A stretch of 32,821 nt of DNA, taken from assembly GCA_016841625.1 (NCBI GenBank), contig JAENYU010000012.1, forward strand, positions 35,620-68,440, written 5' to 3'. Positions 1 through 8,714 of this stretch are shown here, piece by piece. Position numbers and translations under genes: made by a program. Origin of the DNA: Methanobacteriota archaeon. Its GTDB lineage: Archaea; Halobacteriota; Methanosarcinia; Methanosarcinales; Methanosarcinaceae. A model generated the notes under the pieces. That model did no database searches. It had not been told where the DNA came from and saw only the letters and a program-made list of their open reading frames with translations. Every line of letters starts with the position of its first letter. Position 1 is the stretch's first letter.

Positions 1-165
1 TCGATTCTTTTTTCGATTCTTTTTTCGATTCTTTTTTCGATTCTTTTTTCGATTCGTTTTTTAATTCGTTTTTCTGTTTGTTTTTCGATTCTTTTTTCGA
101 TTCGTTTTTCGATTCGTTTTTTAATTCGTTTTTTAATTCGTTTTTTAATTCGTTTTTCGATTTTA
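1..165. repeat. AT-rich tandem repeat downstream of mtsF
   Basis: The first four units are near-perfect 13-mers (TCGATTCTTTTTT). They grade into variants such as TTAATTCGTTTTT. No gene is visible here. It lies just past the mtsF terminator and is probably a simple-sequence expansion that continues beyond the window edge. Confidence 0.85.
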
Positions 166-240
166 CCTGCGCTTTTTTTGAAACATATATTTGTGCAGGA
201 AACTGTGGGAATCTGATTCAGTTCCAGGGATGAATAAGAA

Positions 241-266
241 AAGGGCGGGCAAAAAAGCCCGTCCTT
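241..266 (-). terminator. Hairpin terminator of mtsF
   Basis: Ten-base arms 241-250 and 257-266 pair around a six-base A/T loop with one mismatch. On the minus strand the hairpin is followed by TTTTC. It lies 50 bases past the mtsF stop codon, so it fits a transcript end or an mRNA-stabilising 3' stem. Confidence 0.55.
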
Positions 267-316
267 CCCAACAGCAAGCCTCAGCTTGCATTTTTTTCAG
301 GAAGCTACTTCCCGGT

Positions 317-2212
317 TTATCCGATGATCTGCTTGTAGATTTCCGGGCCTTTCTCTGCCACGGTGTAGGTCTGGGCAGTGATGGTGTCACAGGGTGCACC
401 TGGAGGGACTTCACAGCCGGTTGCAATCATGTACTTGGACTGCATTCCGTTCTCCTTGAGAGTGTTTAAGACGCTCTCCTGAAGAGCCACGGTGTCTGCT
501 TTCATCTTTTCGATGCCTTCTGGGCTGTTGTCCAGGAAGACGATCGGACTGACTTCTCCACCGAACATTGTGTCCTTTCCGTAGGTGGAGATCAGGTGCT
601 CGTGGTTCCTGGATCCCTTGTCTACCTCATCCGGATAGAAGGTGTAACTGTAGTACTTGGTGTCCCACTTGTTGATGAGGTCCCAGTGCGGGACGTCGGA
701 ACAGTTGTGGATGACTACAGGCTTGTTGTACTGCTTGTAGAGCGGGGCGATCCTGTTCTGCATGACCTGCCCTTCGGATTTCATGTATTCGTCAGCGCTG
801 AGGATGACGTTGTTAGTCCAGAGAGTAACCATACAGAGGTTGTCCGGCTGTGCTTCCTCGAACATGCCCTTCATGATTTCTTCAACGTAGGTTGCAGTCT
901 TGTCGAGGGCCTTGAGCACGACGTCGGGGTTTGTCCTGAGGTCGGAAAGCACGCGGGTTGCTCCCATGATCTGGGTCAGGGCGACCATCGGGCCTTCGAT
1001 CAGGGCGGTCATCGGGGCGTCGAGGGAGTGTGCCTTCTCGGTTGCGAGCTTGTTACCCTGAATGAGGTTGTGAGCCCTGGTCCCTTCCTTGATTTCGGGG
1101 ACTTCGAGTTTCTCGTAGTCTTCAAGGTGACCGATTGCGGCAGGGGTGTCCTCTTCAGGGTACCTGATTCCTGCACCGAAGTCTGCTGCGTCAACACAGA
1201 GGTCAGTCAGTCCGACGAAGGTGTCCATGTTGAAGTACTTGATACCTGTGAAGGCACTTTCTGCGTACTTCTCTGCCTTGGTAGAGTAGTCAGCGTAGGA
1301 GCAGGGTACAAACTTCCTGGACACACCGCAAGCGAGCGGGGAGACCGGGAGCCTGTCGACTTTCTTGTCCTGGAAGGCGGAGGTGAACCTCTCCTTCTTG
1401 GTCATGGTCTCGTTGAACTTGGGCACAACGGTGTCGAATTCTGCCATGACTACCTCGGCAGTTACGAGGCCGACATCGACCTTTTCCCTGGTACCTTTCT
1501 GGGCAAGGACTTCCTTGTACTTCATCTTGCTTTCTGAGATTGCGGAGTCGCTCCAGGCACCTGGCGGAAGTTCGCTTTCAAGGGAGGTCATGGTTTCGAC
1601 TGCTGCGCTGGCGTCAAGAGCTGTGCCGTCTGCACCGATGGAGTCTGAGAAGTCCCTGGAAACAGGTGCGCCGCCTACCATAACTACGAGGGAGTCCCTG
1701 ATACCTTCTTCCTGAAGCTGCTCAATAACGGTTTCCATGCCGCCCATGGTGGTGGTCATGAGGGTACTCATGGAGATGCCGGTTGCCTTGTTTTCCTTTG
1801 CGGCTTCTGCGAATTTGTCGAGAGGTACATCGCAGCCGAGGTCGATCATGTTGAAACCTGCTGCGGTCATCATGGTCTTTACAAGGTTCTTGCCGATGTC
1901 GTGCACGTCCCCTTCGACCGTACCGATGATCACGTTTCTGGGTTCAGCGCTTGTGTCTGCGTTGATATATGGAGTGAGGATGTCCATTCCGGCATACATT
2001 GCGTCAGCTGCGAGCAGAAGGCTTGGCACGAATGCTTCTCCCTTCTCGTACATGTCACTGATAATCTTCATGCCCTTTGCAAGCCCTTCGACGATAGCTT
2101 CGTATGCGTCTACTTCTTCATCAAGGGCTTTTTGTGCAAATTCTTCTGCAATATCGTCGTCGCCTTCAACTACAGCATCCGCTAAAGCGTTCAGAATGTC
2201 TTCTTTTGCCAT
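317..2212 (-). CDS. mtsF: Fused corrinoid protein/methyltransferase, methyl-sulfide type (MtsF-like)
   Basis: This 631-residue cytoplasmic protein joins a corrinoid-binding module (about 1-215) to a UroD-fold methyltransferase (about 270-631). The cobalamin motif DVHDIG is at 102-107, with His104 the expected lower cobalt ligand. The C-terminal half carries the zinc triad His502-x-Cys504 and Cys600. Known Mts fusions move methyl groups from dimethylsulfide or methanethiol toward coenzyme M on one polypeptide. The start at 2212 has GGAG about eight bases upstream. Divergent msrC, plus ram and mtaA nearby, support the assignment. The choice of mtsF over mtsD or mtsH rests on remembered gene order and is less certain than the family. 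Confidence 0.85.
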   Translation of the reverse strand: MAKEDILNALADAVVEGDDDIAEEFAQKALDEEVDAYEAIVEGLAKGMKIISDMYEKGEAFVPSLLLAADAMYAGMDILTPYINADTSAEPRNVIIGTVEGDVHDIGKNLVKTMMTAAGFNMIDLGCDVPLDKFAEAAKENKATGISMSTLMTTTMGGMETVIEQLQEEGIRDSLVVMVGGAPVSRDFSDSIGADGTALDASAAVETMTSLESELPPGAWSDSAISESKMKYKEVLAQKGTREKVDVGLVTAEVVMAEFDTVVPKFNETMTKKERFTSAFQDKKVDRLPVSPLACGVSRKFVPCSYADYSTKAEKYAESAFTGIKYFNMDTFVGLTDLCVDAADFGAGIRYPEEDTPAAIGHLEDYEKLEVPEIKEGTRAHNLIQGNKLATEKAHSLDAPMTALIEGPMVALTQIMGATRVLSDLRTNPDVVLKALDKTATYVEEIMKGMFEEAQPDNLCMVTLWTNNVILSADEYMKSEGQVMQNRIAPLYKQYNKPVVIHNCSDVPHWDLINKWDTKYYSYTFYPDEVDKGSRNHEHLISTYGKDTMFGGEVSPIVFLDNSPEGIEKMKADTVALQESVLNTLKENGMQSKYMIATGCEVPPGAPCDTITAQTYTVAEKGPEIYKQIIG

Positions 2213-2421
2213 TGAAAATCTCCTTTTTTTAGTGAAGGATCCAAACAGCCAGTTGTCTGTCTGTTTTTCCGGATCTCAATCCTTGGTTTTTTTACTGCAT
2301 TTAGATCCTTAAGCGGGTTCCACAGCCCGTTAATTCCCTAAATCCACGAATATACTCCTTAATCCACACAATAATCATCATCCTGATAATCTGTTTTTCT
2401 TTGTCCTGTCTTGAAGGACCC

Positions 2422-2463
2422 GGGAGTTTTCCCTTAAGCCTGAGGCCTGGTTTCTAAACTCCC
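2422..2463 (-). promoter_or_regulatory. Stem-loop in the long mtsF 5' leader
   Basis: On the minus strand GGGAGTTT (2463-2456) pairs with AAACTCCC (2429-2422), enclosing a smaller AGGCC/GGCTT hairpin. If transcription starts near 2484 this stem lies about 20 bases into a leader of about 270 nt. Long leaders are known for methanol methyltransferase operons in Methanosarcina, so a role in mRNA stability or translation is possible. Confidence 0.45.
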
Positions 2464-2483
2464 ATTCAGGCTAATAACTATTC

Positions 2484-2531
2484 CATATCAATTGATATGC
2501 TCCCTGATATATAGCTTAAACGACGTCGTTT
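2484..2531 (-). promoter_or_regulatory. mtsF promoter: TATA box flanked by two perfect palindromes
   Basis: Reading the minus strand, a 14-base perfect palindrome AAACGACGTCGTTT (2531-2518) comes first, then a TATA-like GCTATATATC (2515-2506), then a 16-base perfect palindrome CATATCAATTGATATG (2499-2484). The second palindrome sits where a start site is expected, about 25 bases from the TATA box. The first palindrome is placed as an activator site would be, the second as a repressor site would be. The transcription start itself is inferred. Confidence 0.55.
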
Positions 2532-3364
2532 TTCAATAATTGGTCATTATTTATCAGCATTAAAATTCTGTGTTCCGGGGATTTTTTCATTCCTCTGTAT
2601 GTTCCTATCTGCGGCATTTTTTGGGTATGGGTTGTTCTTTAGGGGCCGTTAAAATATTGCCCCCTCAATAAAAACGATTCTTTCAAAAGGGCTTGCTTTC
2701 CAGAAACCGGGGGATTTTGAAAAATGCCGCACGTTGAAAAAATAAGAGGCATTGAAATAATGAGGGTATTGAAAAAATGGGGGGTATTGATAGGGGAGTG
2801 CCGTATGTGTGCTCTTAAATAGTACTCTCCCGTTTCATTCCCGGATTTGCATGCCTCCGATGCTTATCGAATCCTTCCTTAAAAACAGTGGAACCGGGTT
2901 TTAAGTCCGTCATAAATGGAAAATTAATATCTTCCCTCTGGTTTTTATAATTTTTGATTTTATTCTTCATATGGTGATTTAAATATGGTGTTCGTTGTTT
3001 TTGTTTTGTTGTTCAGTATCAAGACTTAAATATAATCTATGTAATATATTTGCATGGGCATTATTAGAAAGTTGTTTCCCATTTTAAAAAATATGTCTAA
3101 TTCAGAGATCATTGGAGTATTCTGGCGATTTAAAATCAACAAAAAAGAATGTAAATCTCTCAATGATACAGTATCACGATACCATATCATAATACTATAT
3201 CATAATACTATATCCATAACTTCAATATATGATATTTGTAGCACTCTACCGATTTTTTGCCCGGAGCCGGGACATCTTTATCCCATGGGCTGTGTGGGAT
3301 CAGGATTAATTCCGGAAATCGGTACCTTTGAATAAAAAATGTGTATGGTTGGAAGTTGATAAAT
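2532..3364. other. Intergenic region between divergent mtsF and msrC
   Basis: About 830 bases without a convincing gene. It holds four degenerate units of about 17 bases built on ATTGAAAAAATGAGGGT (about 2731-2800), a GATACAGTATC palindrome (3165-3175) and 13-base direct repeats (about 3184-3215). The last two lie nearest msrC. A 93-codon reading frame at 3054-3335 has no recognisable features. Confidence 0.6.
3165..3215. promoter_or_regulatory. Palindrome plus 13-base direct repeats upstream of msrC
   Basis: GATACAGTATC (3165-3175) is followed by two full copies and one partial copy of ATATCATAATACT. The array is 150-200 bases before the msrC start. It looks like a regulator-binding array, but the msrC transcription start is not evident. 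Confidence 0.35.
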
Positions 3365-4138
3365 ATGAGTTCCCTGATAGACTTGATTTTCTTTTCTGAA
3401 AAGAGAAAAAATATCCTTGTCATGTTAGCAAACGGGCCAAAGGATATTGATGAGATCAAGGAATCCCTTACTGTGAAGGCATGTGCGGTAATGCCTCAGA
3501 TAAAAAAATTGAAGGATATGGATATTATCGAGCAGAGCGGTAACATCTACAAACTCTCGGACCTCGGAGAAGTAATCGTTGAAAAGATGCTCCCCCTTAC
3601 CTCTCTCCTGAACGTTTTTGACGGTAACAAGGATTACTGGTCAAAACATGACCGGGCTCCAATCCCCAGGCATCTGATTAAGAAGTTAGATATGTTGGGG
3701 CAGTGCACTCTGGAAGAACCCGATCTGGACCATCTTTTCGAGTTCCCAAATCTCTTGCGGGAGTCTCTGCACAAATCAAAGGTTCTTAAGTCCTTTTATT
3801 CCTACTTTTGCCCGGAATGTCCCACTATCCAGGCCACCTGTGCAAAGAACGGCGCCGAAGTGCACCTTATCCTTGACGAAAAGGTCTATAACAGGCTGAA
3901 GAACGATTTCGAGGATGAATATAATATACTCCTTGAAAACAAAGTGTCCCTCTATATCTATTCCGGAGATGTAAGACCCTCTTCTTTCATGGTTGCGGAT
4001 GATTTCATGTTGTTGAAACTCTTTGGAAAAGAAGGGGAATTCGATCACAGAAAGATCATGAGTTTCACTCCCGGTGCCCTGGAATGGGGGGACGAACTGG
4101 CCCAGTATTATATAGAGCATTCCGAGAAGATAAATTGA
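3365..4138 (+). CDS. msrC: Msr-family transcriptional regulator (MsrC-like)
   Basis: The product has 257 residues when started at 3365 (MSSLIDLIFFSEKR), chosen because the paralog at 13314-14096 begins with the equivalent MKVSLIDLAFLSEKR. Starting at 3341 would add eight residues. The N-terminal 85 residues form an ArsR-like winged helix (pattern NGPKDID..SL.V....MPQIKKLKD). The C-terminal half matches the methanogen-specific DUF1724/FilR1 sensor region, ending with a conserved FDHRKIMSF segment. Msr proteins control methanol and methyl-sulfide methyltransferase genes. In M. acetivorans MsrC, as I recall, activates mtsF, which fits the divergent position here. The effector is unknown. Confidence 0.8.
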   Translation: MSSLIDLIFFSEKRKNILVMLANGPKDIDEIKESLTVKACAVMPQIKKLKDMDIIEQSGNIYKLSDLGEVIVEKMLPLTSLLNVFDGNKDYWSKHDRAPIPRHLIKKLDMLGQCTLEEPDLDHLFEFPNLLRESLHKSKVLKSFYSYFCPECPTIQATCAKNGAEVHLILDEKVYNRLKNDFEDEYNILLENKVSLYIYSGDVRPSSFMVADDFMLLKLFGKEGEFDHRKIMSFTPGALEWGDELAQYYIEHSEKIN

Positions 4139-4215
4139 AATAGTAGTTGAAAAAAGAAGGATCATCGGGAATCTGTGCTAAAATGGGGGTTTTCGGTCCC
4201 GGTGGCCCGTGTACG

Positions 4216-4239
4216 AATCCGTAAGTTTACGGATTTTTT
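4216..4239 (+). terminator. Hairpin terminator of msrC
   Basis: AATCCGTAA (4216-4224) and TTACGGATT (4227-4235) are perfect complements and the stem is followed by a T run. It lies 77 bases after the msrC stop, between msrC and the converging cobW-type gene. Confidence 0.6.
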
Positions 4240-4292
4240 CTCAACATCCAGCGAGCACTCCGGGGTTCTCGTCTGTGTTCTTCACGCTCGTA

Positions 4293-5507
4293 TTAATGTC
4301 CATGCTGTTCACGCTCGTGCTCTTCATGGTCATCATGGTTATGCCCGTGTTCTTCATGCTCGTGATGATGTCCATGCTCGTGCTCTTCATGGTCATCATG
4401 GTTATGCCCGTGGGCGTGAGGAGTATGCTCTACTTTATGGATGCTGATTTCCTGCTTCTCGAAAATTTCCTGCACTGAACTGTTCACGACATCGTCGAGT
4501 TTTTCTTTCTTCACGTTTGATACCGCGGAGAGGATTTTTAAGGAGGGTTTTGCTTCGGGCTTTGAGTTTATGATGTCTTCCTGGGGATCTTCGGAGTAGA
4601 TGGTTACGCTCTGTTTTACGGTTTCCGTGCCGTTGTCCAGGAAGAGCTTGATGTGGCCTATGAACTCGGGGTTGAGGTCGAGGACTTTTGTTTTGATCGT
4701 TTTCATCAGCTCGGTGGTGATCTCCCTGGAAGCTTCCCTGTTAAGGTTCCGCTTTTCGACTGCAAATTCCACCGCGTAACTCCCAACCCCCGAAGCTTCG
4801 ATGGAGTTTTCGGTTTCTTTCGGGGCGGCAGGAGACAGGTTTTTGGTTTTCTCCGGGGTTTTTTCTATTTTTACCGGCTTTTCCCCGGCGAGATCCGGAA
4901 GCAGCATTTGCATCAGGGCTTCGAACTTCCTGTCCATAGCTTTCCCGGATAACTGGACTACCTTAGCTTTCGGGTTTAACTGCTGGACCGAGGCTTCGAG
5001 GATAGGGACCCTTATAGGCTCGATAAGGTCAACCTTATTGATCCCCAGGATCTCCGCGTCGATGATCTGGCGCATGGAGAATTCTTTCACTTCTTTCATG
5101 AGGTGCTTGAAGCGGCTCCCATCTATCAGGGTCACCAGGGGAGAGATCTCCACGGTATCCCCCAGGTTCATAAGTTCGATTTCCTTCTTGATCAAGTTGG
5201 GAAAAGCGATCCCTGTAGGCTCGATCATCAGGATGTCAGGCTTATATTCCTTCGCCAGGAGGGTCACTGTTGTCCTCAAGCCTACTTTCAGGGAACAGCA
5301 GATGCATCCGCTTGTGATTTCCTTTGTATCGAAGCCGTACCTGTCGATTACGTCCCCGTCGATCCCTACCTCTCCGATCTCGTTCACGATAATGGCGATC
5401 TTCTTCCCTCGTTCGGCAAGGTATTTCCCCATATTGATAATGGTGGTGGTCTTCCCGCTTCCGAGAAAACCTCCCACCACAATGACCTGCACGGTTCTTT
5501 CCTCCAT
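4293..5507 (-). CDS. CobW/G3E-family GTPase metallochaperone with His-rich tail
   Basis: This 404-residue protein has an N-terminal G3E GTPase domain: Walker A GSGKTT (16-21), CICC metal-binding motif (68-71), EPTG (96-99) and NKVD (157-160). A CobW C-terminal-like region follows, then a tail from about 361 made largely of His, Glu, Asp and Gly. The CxCC motif and His tail are typical of zinc or other transition-metal insertases such as COG0523 proteins, HypB and UreG. It starts 80 bases after the ram stop on the same strand, so co-transcription is likely. Since MtsF and MtaA both need zinc, zinc delivery to them is an attractive inference. Cobalt handling for the corrinoid is an alternative. 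Confidence 0.85.
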   Translation of the reverse strand: MEERTVQVIVVGGFLGSGKTTTIINMGKYLAERGKKIAIIVNEIGEVGIDGDVIDRYGFDTKEITSGCICCSLKVGLRTTVTLLAKEYKPDILMIEPTGIAFPNLIKKEIELMNLGDTVEISPLVTLIDGSRFKHLMKEVKEFSMRQIIDAEILGINKVDLIEPIRVPILEASVQQLNPKAKVVQLSGKAMDRKFEALMQMLLPDLAGEKPVKIEKTPEKTKNLSPAAPKETENSIEASGVGSYAVEFAVEKRNLNREASREITTELMKTIKTKVLDLNPEFIGHIKLFLDNGTETVKQSVTIYSEDPQEDIINSKPEAKPSLKILSAVSNVKKEKLDDVVNSSVQEIFEKQEISIHKVEHTPHAHGHNHDDHEEHEHGHHHEHEEHGHNHDDHEEHEREQHGH

Positions 5508-5587
5508 TTGCTGCCGTTTTTTTCCTGGCTTTTACTTATATTTTAGTTCCGATAAGCTTTTCCTATCTTTCATCCGGTCTCATTTTT

Positions 5588-7207
5588 TCAGTTTCCTGCC
5601 ACTGTCAGGTTTTCCCACTTGAACCTGTCTTCGGGGCAGGCATGGAGGCAGCGCTGGCAGTTTGCTCCGTCGCAAAGGTCGCTCCTTATCTTTACAATCC
5701 CGCCGTCACCAACCCTGAGGGCGCCGTTCGGGCAGACCTTTACGCATTCGTGGCAGCCTTCGCAGCCTTCGATTACCATGGTAAGGTAGGTCCCTACCTT
5801 CTCAAGCACGTGCAGGCCTTCTTCTCCGAGTTCCGGGATGTCCCTTTCGACCAGGCGGTCAATTTTCAGGATAGGGGAAGGTTCGTCAAGCATGGGGAGT
5901 TTTTTCTTCTTCAGGAACTTCTTGTGCATTTTGAACATCATGCCTTCGTTCCAGTAGGCAAGTTCCAGCATGTAGGCTTCCCTGAAAGCTTCCGAGGTTG
6001 CAAACATCACGTGGGTCCCGACGATCTCCTTTGCAATTTCCTGCAGTTCCCAGAGCCTGTCTTCCGAGAGCAGGATCTCCCGGGCAACGGCCAGGGAGGT
6101 GTTTCCTATCTGGGAGACGTAGCCTGCGTTGTAGGGGATCATTCCTACCTGGTGGGCTTTTGCGGCGTCCATGTATGTCCCGGCAGCTCCTGACATATGG
6201 GCGATTTTCAGGTCTTCCATCTCTATGCCGGCTTCGACGCAGAGGGTAATGTGCCCTGCCCTGATTGCACCGATGGCTCTTCCGGCTTCGATGAGGTCTT
6301 TTTCCGTAAACTTGATGCCGTCCTGGAGGTGGATGACGCTGTCCGGGGTCATGATCTTTGGAAGTGTGATCAGTTTGTTCCGCATCCCCGCTTCTATGAG
6401 GGCAATGACTCCGGTTCCTGTGATGCCCTTTGCCCTGGTATCCTCCTTCTCCACCACATCGCCGGTCTTCGGGTCCACAAGGTCCCCTTTTATGGAAGTC
6501 ATTTCTTTATCCAGAACATAGCAGCGAAGATTTTCCCCCTCGAATTCCACATCGCTGATCGTGTGGGGGGATGCAATGGACCCGTACTCTATTTCCTGTC
6601 CCTCAAGGGCAGGGCCCGCGGCCGCAGAGCCTGTGTAGATAACACCGTTTGCTTTCAGGGCCATTTCGGCGTTTGTCCCGTAGTCTGTAGCGATTGCGAT
6701 TTCTTCACTCCCCAGTATCCCTGACTTCTCAATGAGAGCCAGGGCATCTGCTCCGACCTCGTGTTTGATGGCAGGAGGGACGTAGAGTTTGCAGTTCTCG
6801 AATTCCTCAAAACCCTCGATTTCGGCCAGAGGAATTATACGGGCGTCCCGGTTCTGATCTTCAATGTGGTATTTCTGTTTTTTCCGTTCTCCTGCGTATG
6901 CAAGGTCTTCGATTGGAATTTTCTGGAAGATGGACAGCTGGATCGGGTTTCCGCATATTGAGAATTTTTCCAGTTCTTCAGGCTTTACTTCCAGCTCCTC
7001 AAGGATGTGCTTGACCGCTGTTATGGAGAGGCCGTGGGCTTTGTCCTGCCCGTAGTGGATCGCAAAATCAAGGTGGTCCATAACGTTTGCGCCTGGTAGG
7101 GGGTTTCGCAGGGTTATGACGGTTTTTAGAATTGTTTCGTTTTCCAGGTCAATTTTCTGTGCTCTGAAACCACTGGTTCCAAGGTCGATTGCAACGCCAG
7201 TTCTCAT
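5588..7207 (-). CDS. RamA-family corrinoid reductive-activation protein
   Basis: This 539-residue protein has the ASKHA-like ATPase body of the RamA/DUF4445 family (Gly-rich opening VAIDLGTSGF at 5-14, TDYGTNAEM at 174-182). Its C-terminal double [4Fe-4S] domain has cysteines 482, 485, 488, 492 and 512, 517, 520, 524. RamA uses ATP to reduce inactive Co(II) corrinoid back to Co(I) on methyltransferase corrinoid proteins. The start has a strong GGAGGAGGTT ribosome-binding site. Its neighbours suggest the clients are MtsF and perhaps methanol corrinoid proteins. A terminator-like hairpin separates it from mtaA, so it may have its own promoter near an AATTTATTAATAAATT palindrome (7271-7286). Confidence 0.9.
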   Translation of the reverse strand: MRTGVAIDLGTSGFRAQKIDLENETILKTVITLRNPLPGANVMDHLDFAIHYGQDKAHGLSITAVKHILEELEVKPEELEKFSICGNPIQLSIFQKIPIEDLAYAGERKKQKYHIEDQNRDARIIPLAEIEGFEEFENCKLYVPPAIKHEVGADALALIEKSGILGSEEIAIATDYGTNAEMALKANGVIYTGSAAAGPALEGQEIEYGSIASPHTISDVEFEGENLRCYVLDKEMTSIKGDLVDPKTGDVVEKEDTRAKGITGTGVIALIEAGMRNKLITLPKIMTPDSVIHLQDGIKFTEKDLIEAGRAIGAIRAGHITLCVEAGIEMEDLKIAHMSGAAGTYMDAAKAHQVGMIPYNAGYVSQIGNTSLAVAREILLSEDRLWELQEIAKEIVGTHVMFATSEAFREAYMLELAYWNEGMMFKMHKKFLKKKKLPMLDEPSPILKIDRLVERDIPELGEEGLHVLEKVGTYLTMVIEGCEGCHECVKVCPNGALRVGDGGIVKIRSDLCDGANCQRCLHACPEDRFKWENLTVAGN

Positions 7208-7448
7208 CTTTTAACCTCCTCCTGAAAAAATCTGAGACACTATTTGGTGAATGCGCCTCAAGCATTCATGAATTTATTAATAAATTTGAGTAAGTGTAAT
7301 TCTGAATAAATTTTCCACTTGTGAGTTATGATGTTATGATGTAATAATGTAATTATTCGCCTGGATGGGTGGCCTGCAAGGACTGCAGTTCCAGACGCCC
7401 TAATCCGGAATTTTAATCCCGGGCAAAGTTTAAAAAAATGTTAATAAC
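7208..7448. other. Intergenic region between mtaA and ram
   Basis: It holds the ram leader with its strong ribosome-binding site and the 16-base AT palindrome AATTTATTAATAAATT at 7271-7286, which could be a TATA region for ram on the minus strand. A minus-strand T run at 7430-7440 trails the mtaA terminator hairpin. No gene is seen. Confidence 0.5.
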
Positions 7449-7492
7449 CGGGCAATGGCTCCCGGAGCCTGAGTTTTGCCCCGGGATGCCCG
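7449..7492 (-). terminator. Branched hairpin terminator of mtaA
   Basis: CGGGCA (7449-7454) pairs with TGCCCG (7487-7492), enclosing a GGCTC/GAGCC hairpin (7457-7469). On the minus strand it is followed by a T-rich run near 7435. It sits 29 bases past the mtaA stop and suggests mtaA is mainly transcribed alone. Confidence 0.5.
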
Positions 7493-7520
7493 AAAAATAA
7501 AAGAAAATGGTTTTGCCTTT

Positions 7521-8540
7521 TCAGGCGTAGTACTCGTCTCTTGCGGTGACCATGGCCTTGATATTCTCGAGTGGGGTCATGGGTGCAATACCACAGCCAG
7601 GAGCGAGCACATCGATGCCGTCTACAAGGGCCTGCCTGGCTTCGGTGTTGATCTTCTCAACAGGTCCGGGCAGGAGGGTGAAGGGGCTGGAGATGTTTCC
7701 GACGAGCCTTGCTCTGTCTCCGATGACTTCCTTTGCTTTCTTCACATCGCCGATTTTTTCTTCGACGCTGAGCCCTTCGAAACCGCAGTCTGCCATGTAG
7801 TTAATGACAGGGTTTACGTTACCACAGATGTGGAGGATGGTCACGGAGTCCACTTCAGAGGCGAATTTCTGCAGCCTGGGCATGAGGAAGTCCCTGAAGG
7901 AATCCGGGCTCATCAGGTCGGGGGATGCAACGGGGTCTGCAACGGAGATGATGTCTGCACCTGCTTCGACCATTGCGTTTGCGTAGAGGACGGATGCTTC
8001 GGTTGCGAGGTCCAGAGCCTGTTCGAAGAGTTCAGGCTTCTTGATAGACCACTTCATGAAGGACTTTACACTTACCAGGTCGGAGGCAACGGTGATTGGA
8101 CCTTCCATACCGCCGATGATGGGTACGTCGGGGCCGAGCTTTTCCCTGATGATCTTGATGGCTTCGAGCACTGCTGGAATCCTTCCCTTCTGCAGGAGGT
8201 CTGCGGGAACTGCTGCGCCGTCCAGGCTCTTGGGGTAGGGGTGACCGGTGACAGAGGGCTGTCTGTTCTTGGTACCCATGTTGATTTCACAGTCCATGGC
8301 TTCGACAAGGACGGTCAGGCAGTAGGGGACCCTGACAGCTTCGAGCCCGCTGAGCTCGTGGTTTGCGATGGCCAGCTTTGCCATGAGTTCGGCATCGGTG
8401 TGGGATTCCGGCCAGGGTGCTCCAACTTTGTCCATGAGTTCCACGATTCCGGTCTGGGTAACGGAACAAACAGGTACCTTGTCAACTTCTTCGCCTTTCA
8501 GGGCGGCTAACAGTCTCGTTTTAAGTGTGAATGCGCTCAT
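7521..8540 (-). CDS. mtaA: Methylcobalamin:coenzyme M methyltransferase (MtaA/MtbA family)
   Basis: This 339-residue UroD-superfamily enzyme moves the methyl group from a methylated corrinoid protein to coenzyme M, entering methanogenesis. The zinc ligands His237-x-Cys239 (in LHICGN) and Cys316 (in PGCGIAP) are at the positions known for MtaA/MtbA, and the length is typical. The methanol form (MtaA) is chosen over the methylamine form (MtbA) because the recalled mtaA1 locus of M. acetivorans is adjacent to a ram gene and near mtsF. Sequence alone does not settle MtaA against MtbA. The ribosome-binding site is weak (AGGTTTGA). Confidence 0.85.
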   Translation of the reverse strand: MSAFTLKTRLLAALKGEEVDKVPVCSVTQTGIVELMDKVGAPWPESHTDAELMAKLAIANHELSGLEAVRVPYCLTVLVEAMDCEINMGTKNRQPSVTGHPYPKSLDGAAVPADLLQKGRIPAVLEAIKIIREKLGPDVPIIGGMEGPITVASDLVSVKSFMKWSIKKPELFEQALDLATEASVLYANAMVEAGADIISVADPVASPDLMSPDSFRDFLMPRLQKFASEVDSVTILHICGNVNPVINYMADCGFEGLSVEEKIGDVKKAKEVIGDRARLVGNISSPFTLLPGPVEKINTEARQALVDGIDVLAPGCGIAPMTPLENIKAMVTARDEYYA

Positions 8541-8616
8541 AATCGGTCAAACCTTTTTATCGATCTATTATTACATTTATTTTAATTATATTTGCAATTT
8601 TATTTTCTACTGTGCG

Positions 8617-8626
8617 ATATTATATA
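8617..8626 (-). promoter_or_regulatory. TATA box of mtaA
   Basis: The minus strand reads TATATAATAT here, 77-86 bases upstream of the mtaA start codon. A start site near 8596 would give a leader of about 55 bases. Confidence 0.5.
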
Positions 8627-8714
8627 GACTTTTTCAATCCAAAATGTTTCATACTCAGGGCTTTTGAACTCCTGAGTTTTCAAACATTATTAAAAACCAT
8701 GGGATATGTATAGG

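Noticed and set aside
596-1537. Plus-strand 313-codon open frame opposite mtsF
   Set aside because: It is the antisense shadow of a well-defined gene, with the biased composition produced by its codon usage and no recognisable domain.
3184-3215. CRISPR-like direct repeats
   Set aside because: The 13-base units are adjacent with no spacers and no cas genes are present.
3054-3335. 93-codon ORF upstream of msrC
   Set aside because: It runs through the repeat array, has no ribosome-binding site and looks like translated AT-rich DNA.
4175-4478. Repetitive plus-strand ORFs between msrC and the cobW-type gene
   Set aside because: They read the complement of the His-rich tail, which explains their repeats.
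7476-8510. Plus-strand 344-codon open frame opposite mtaA
   Set aside because: Antisense shadow of mtaA; no ribosome-binding site and no family features.
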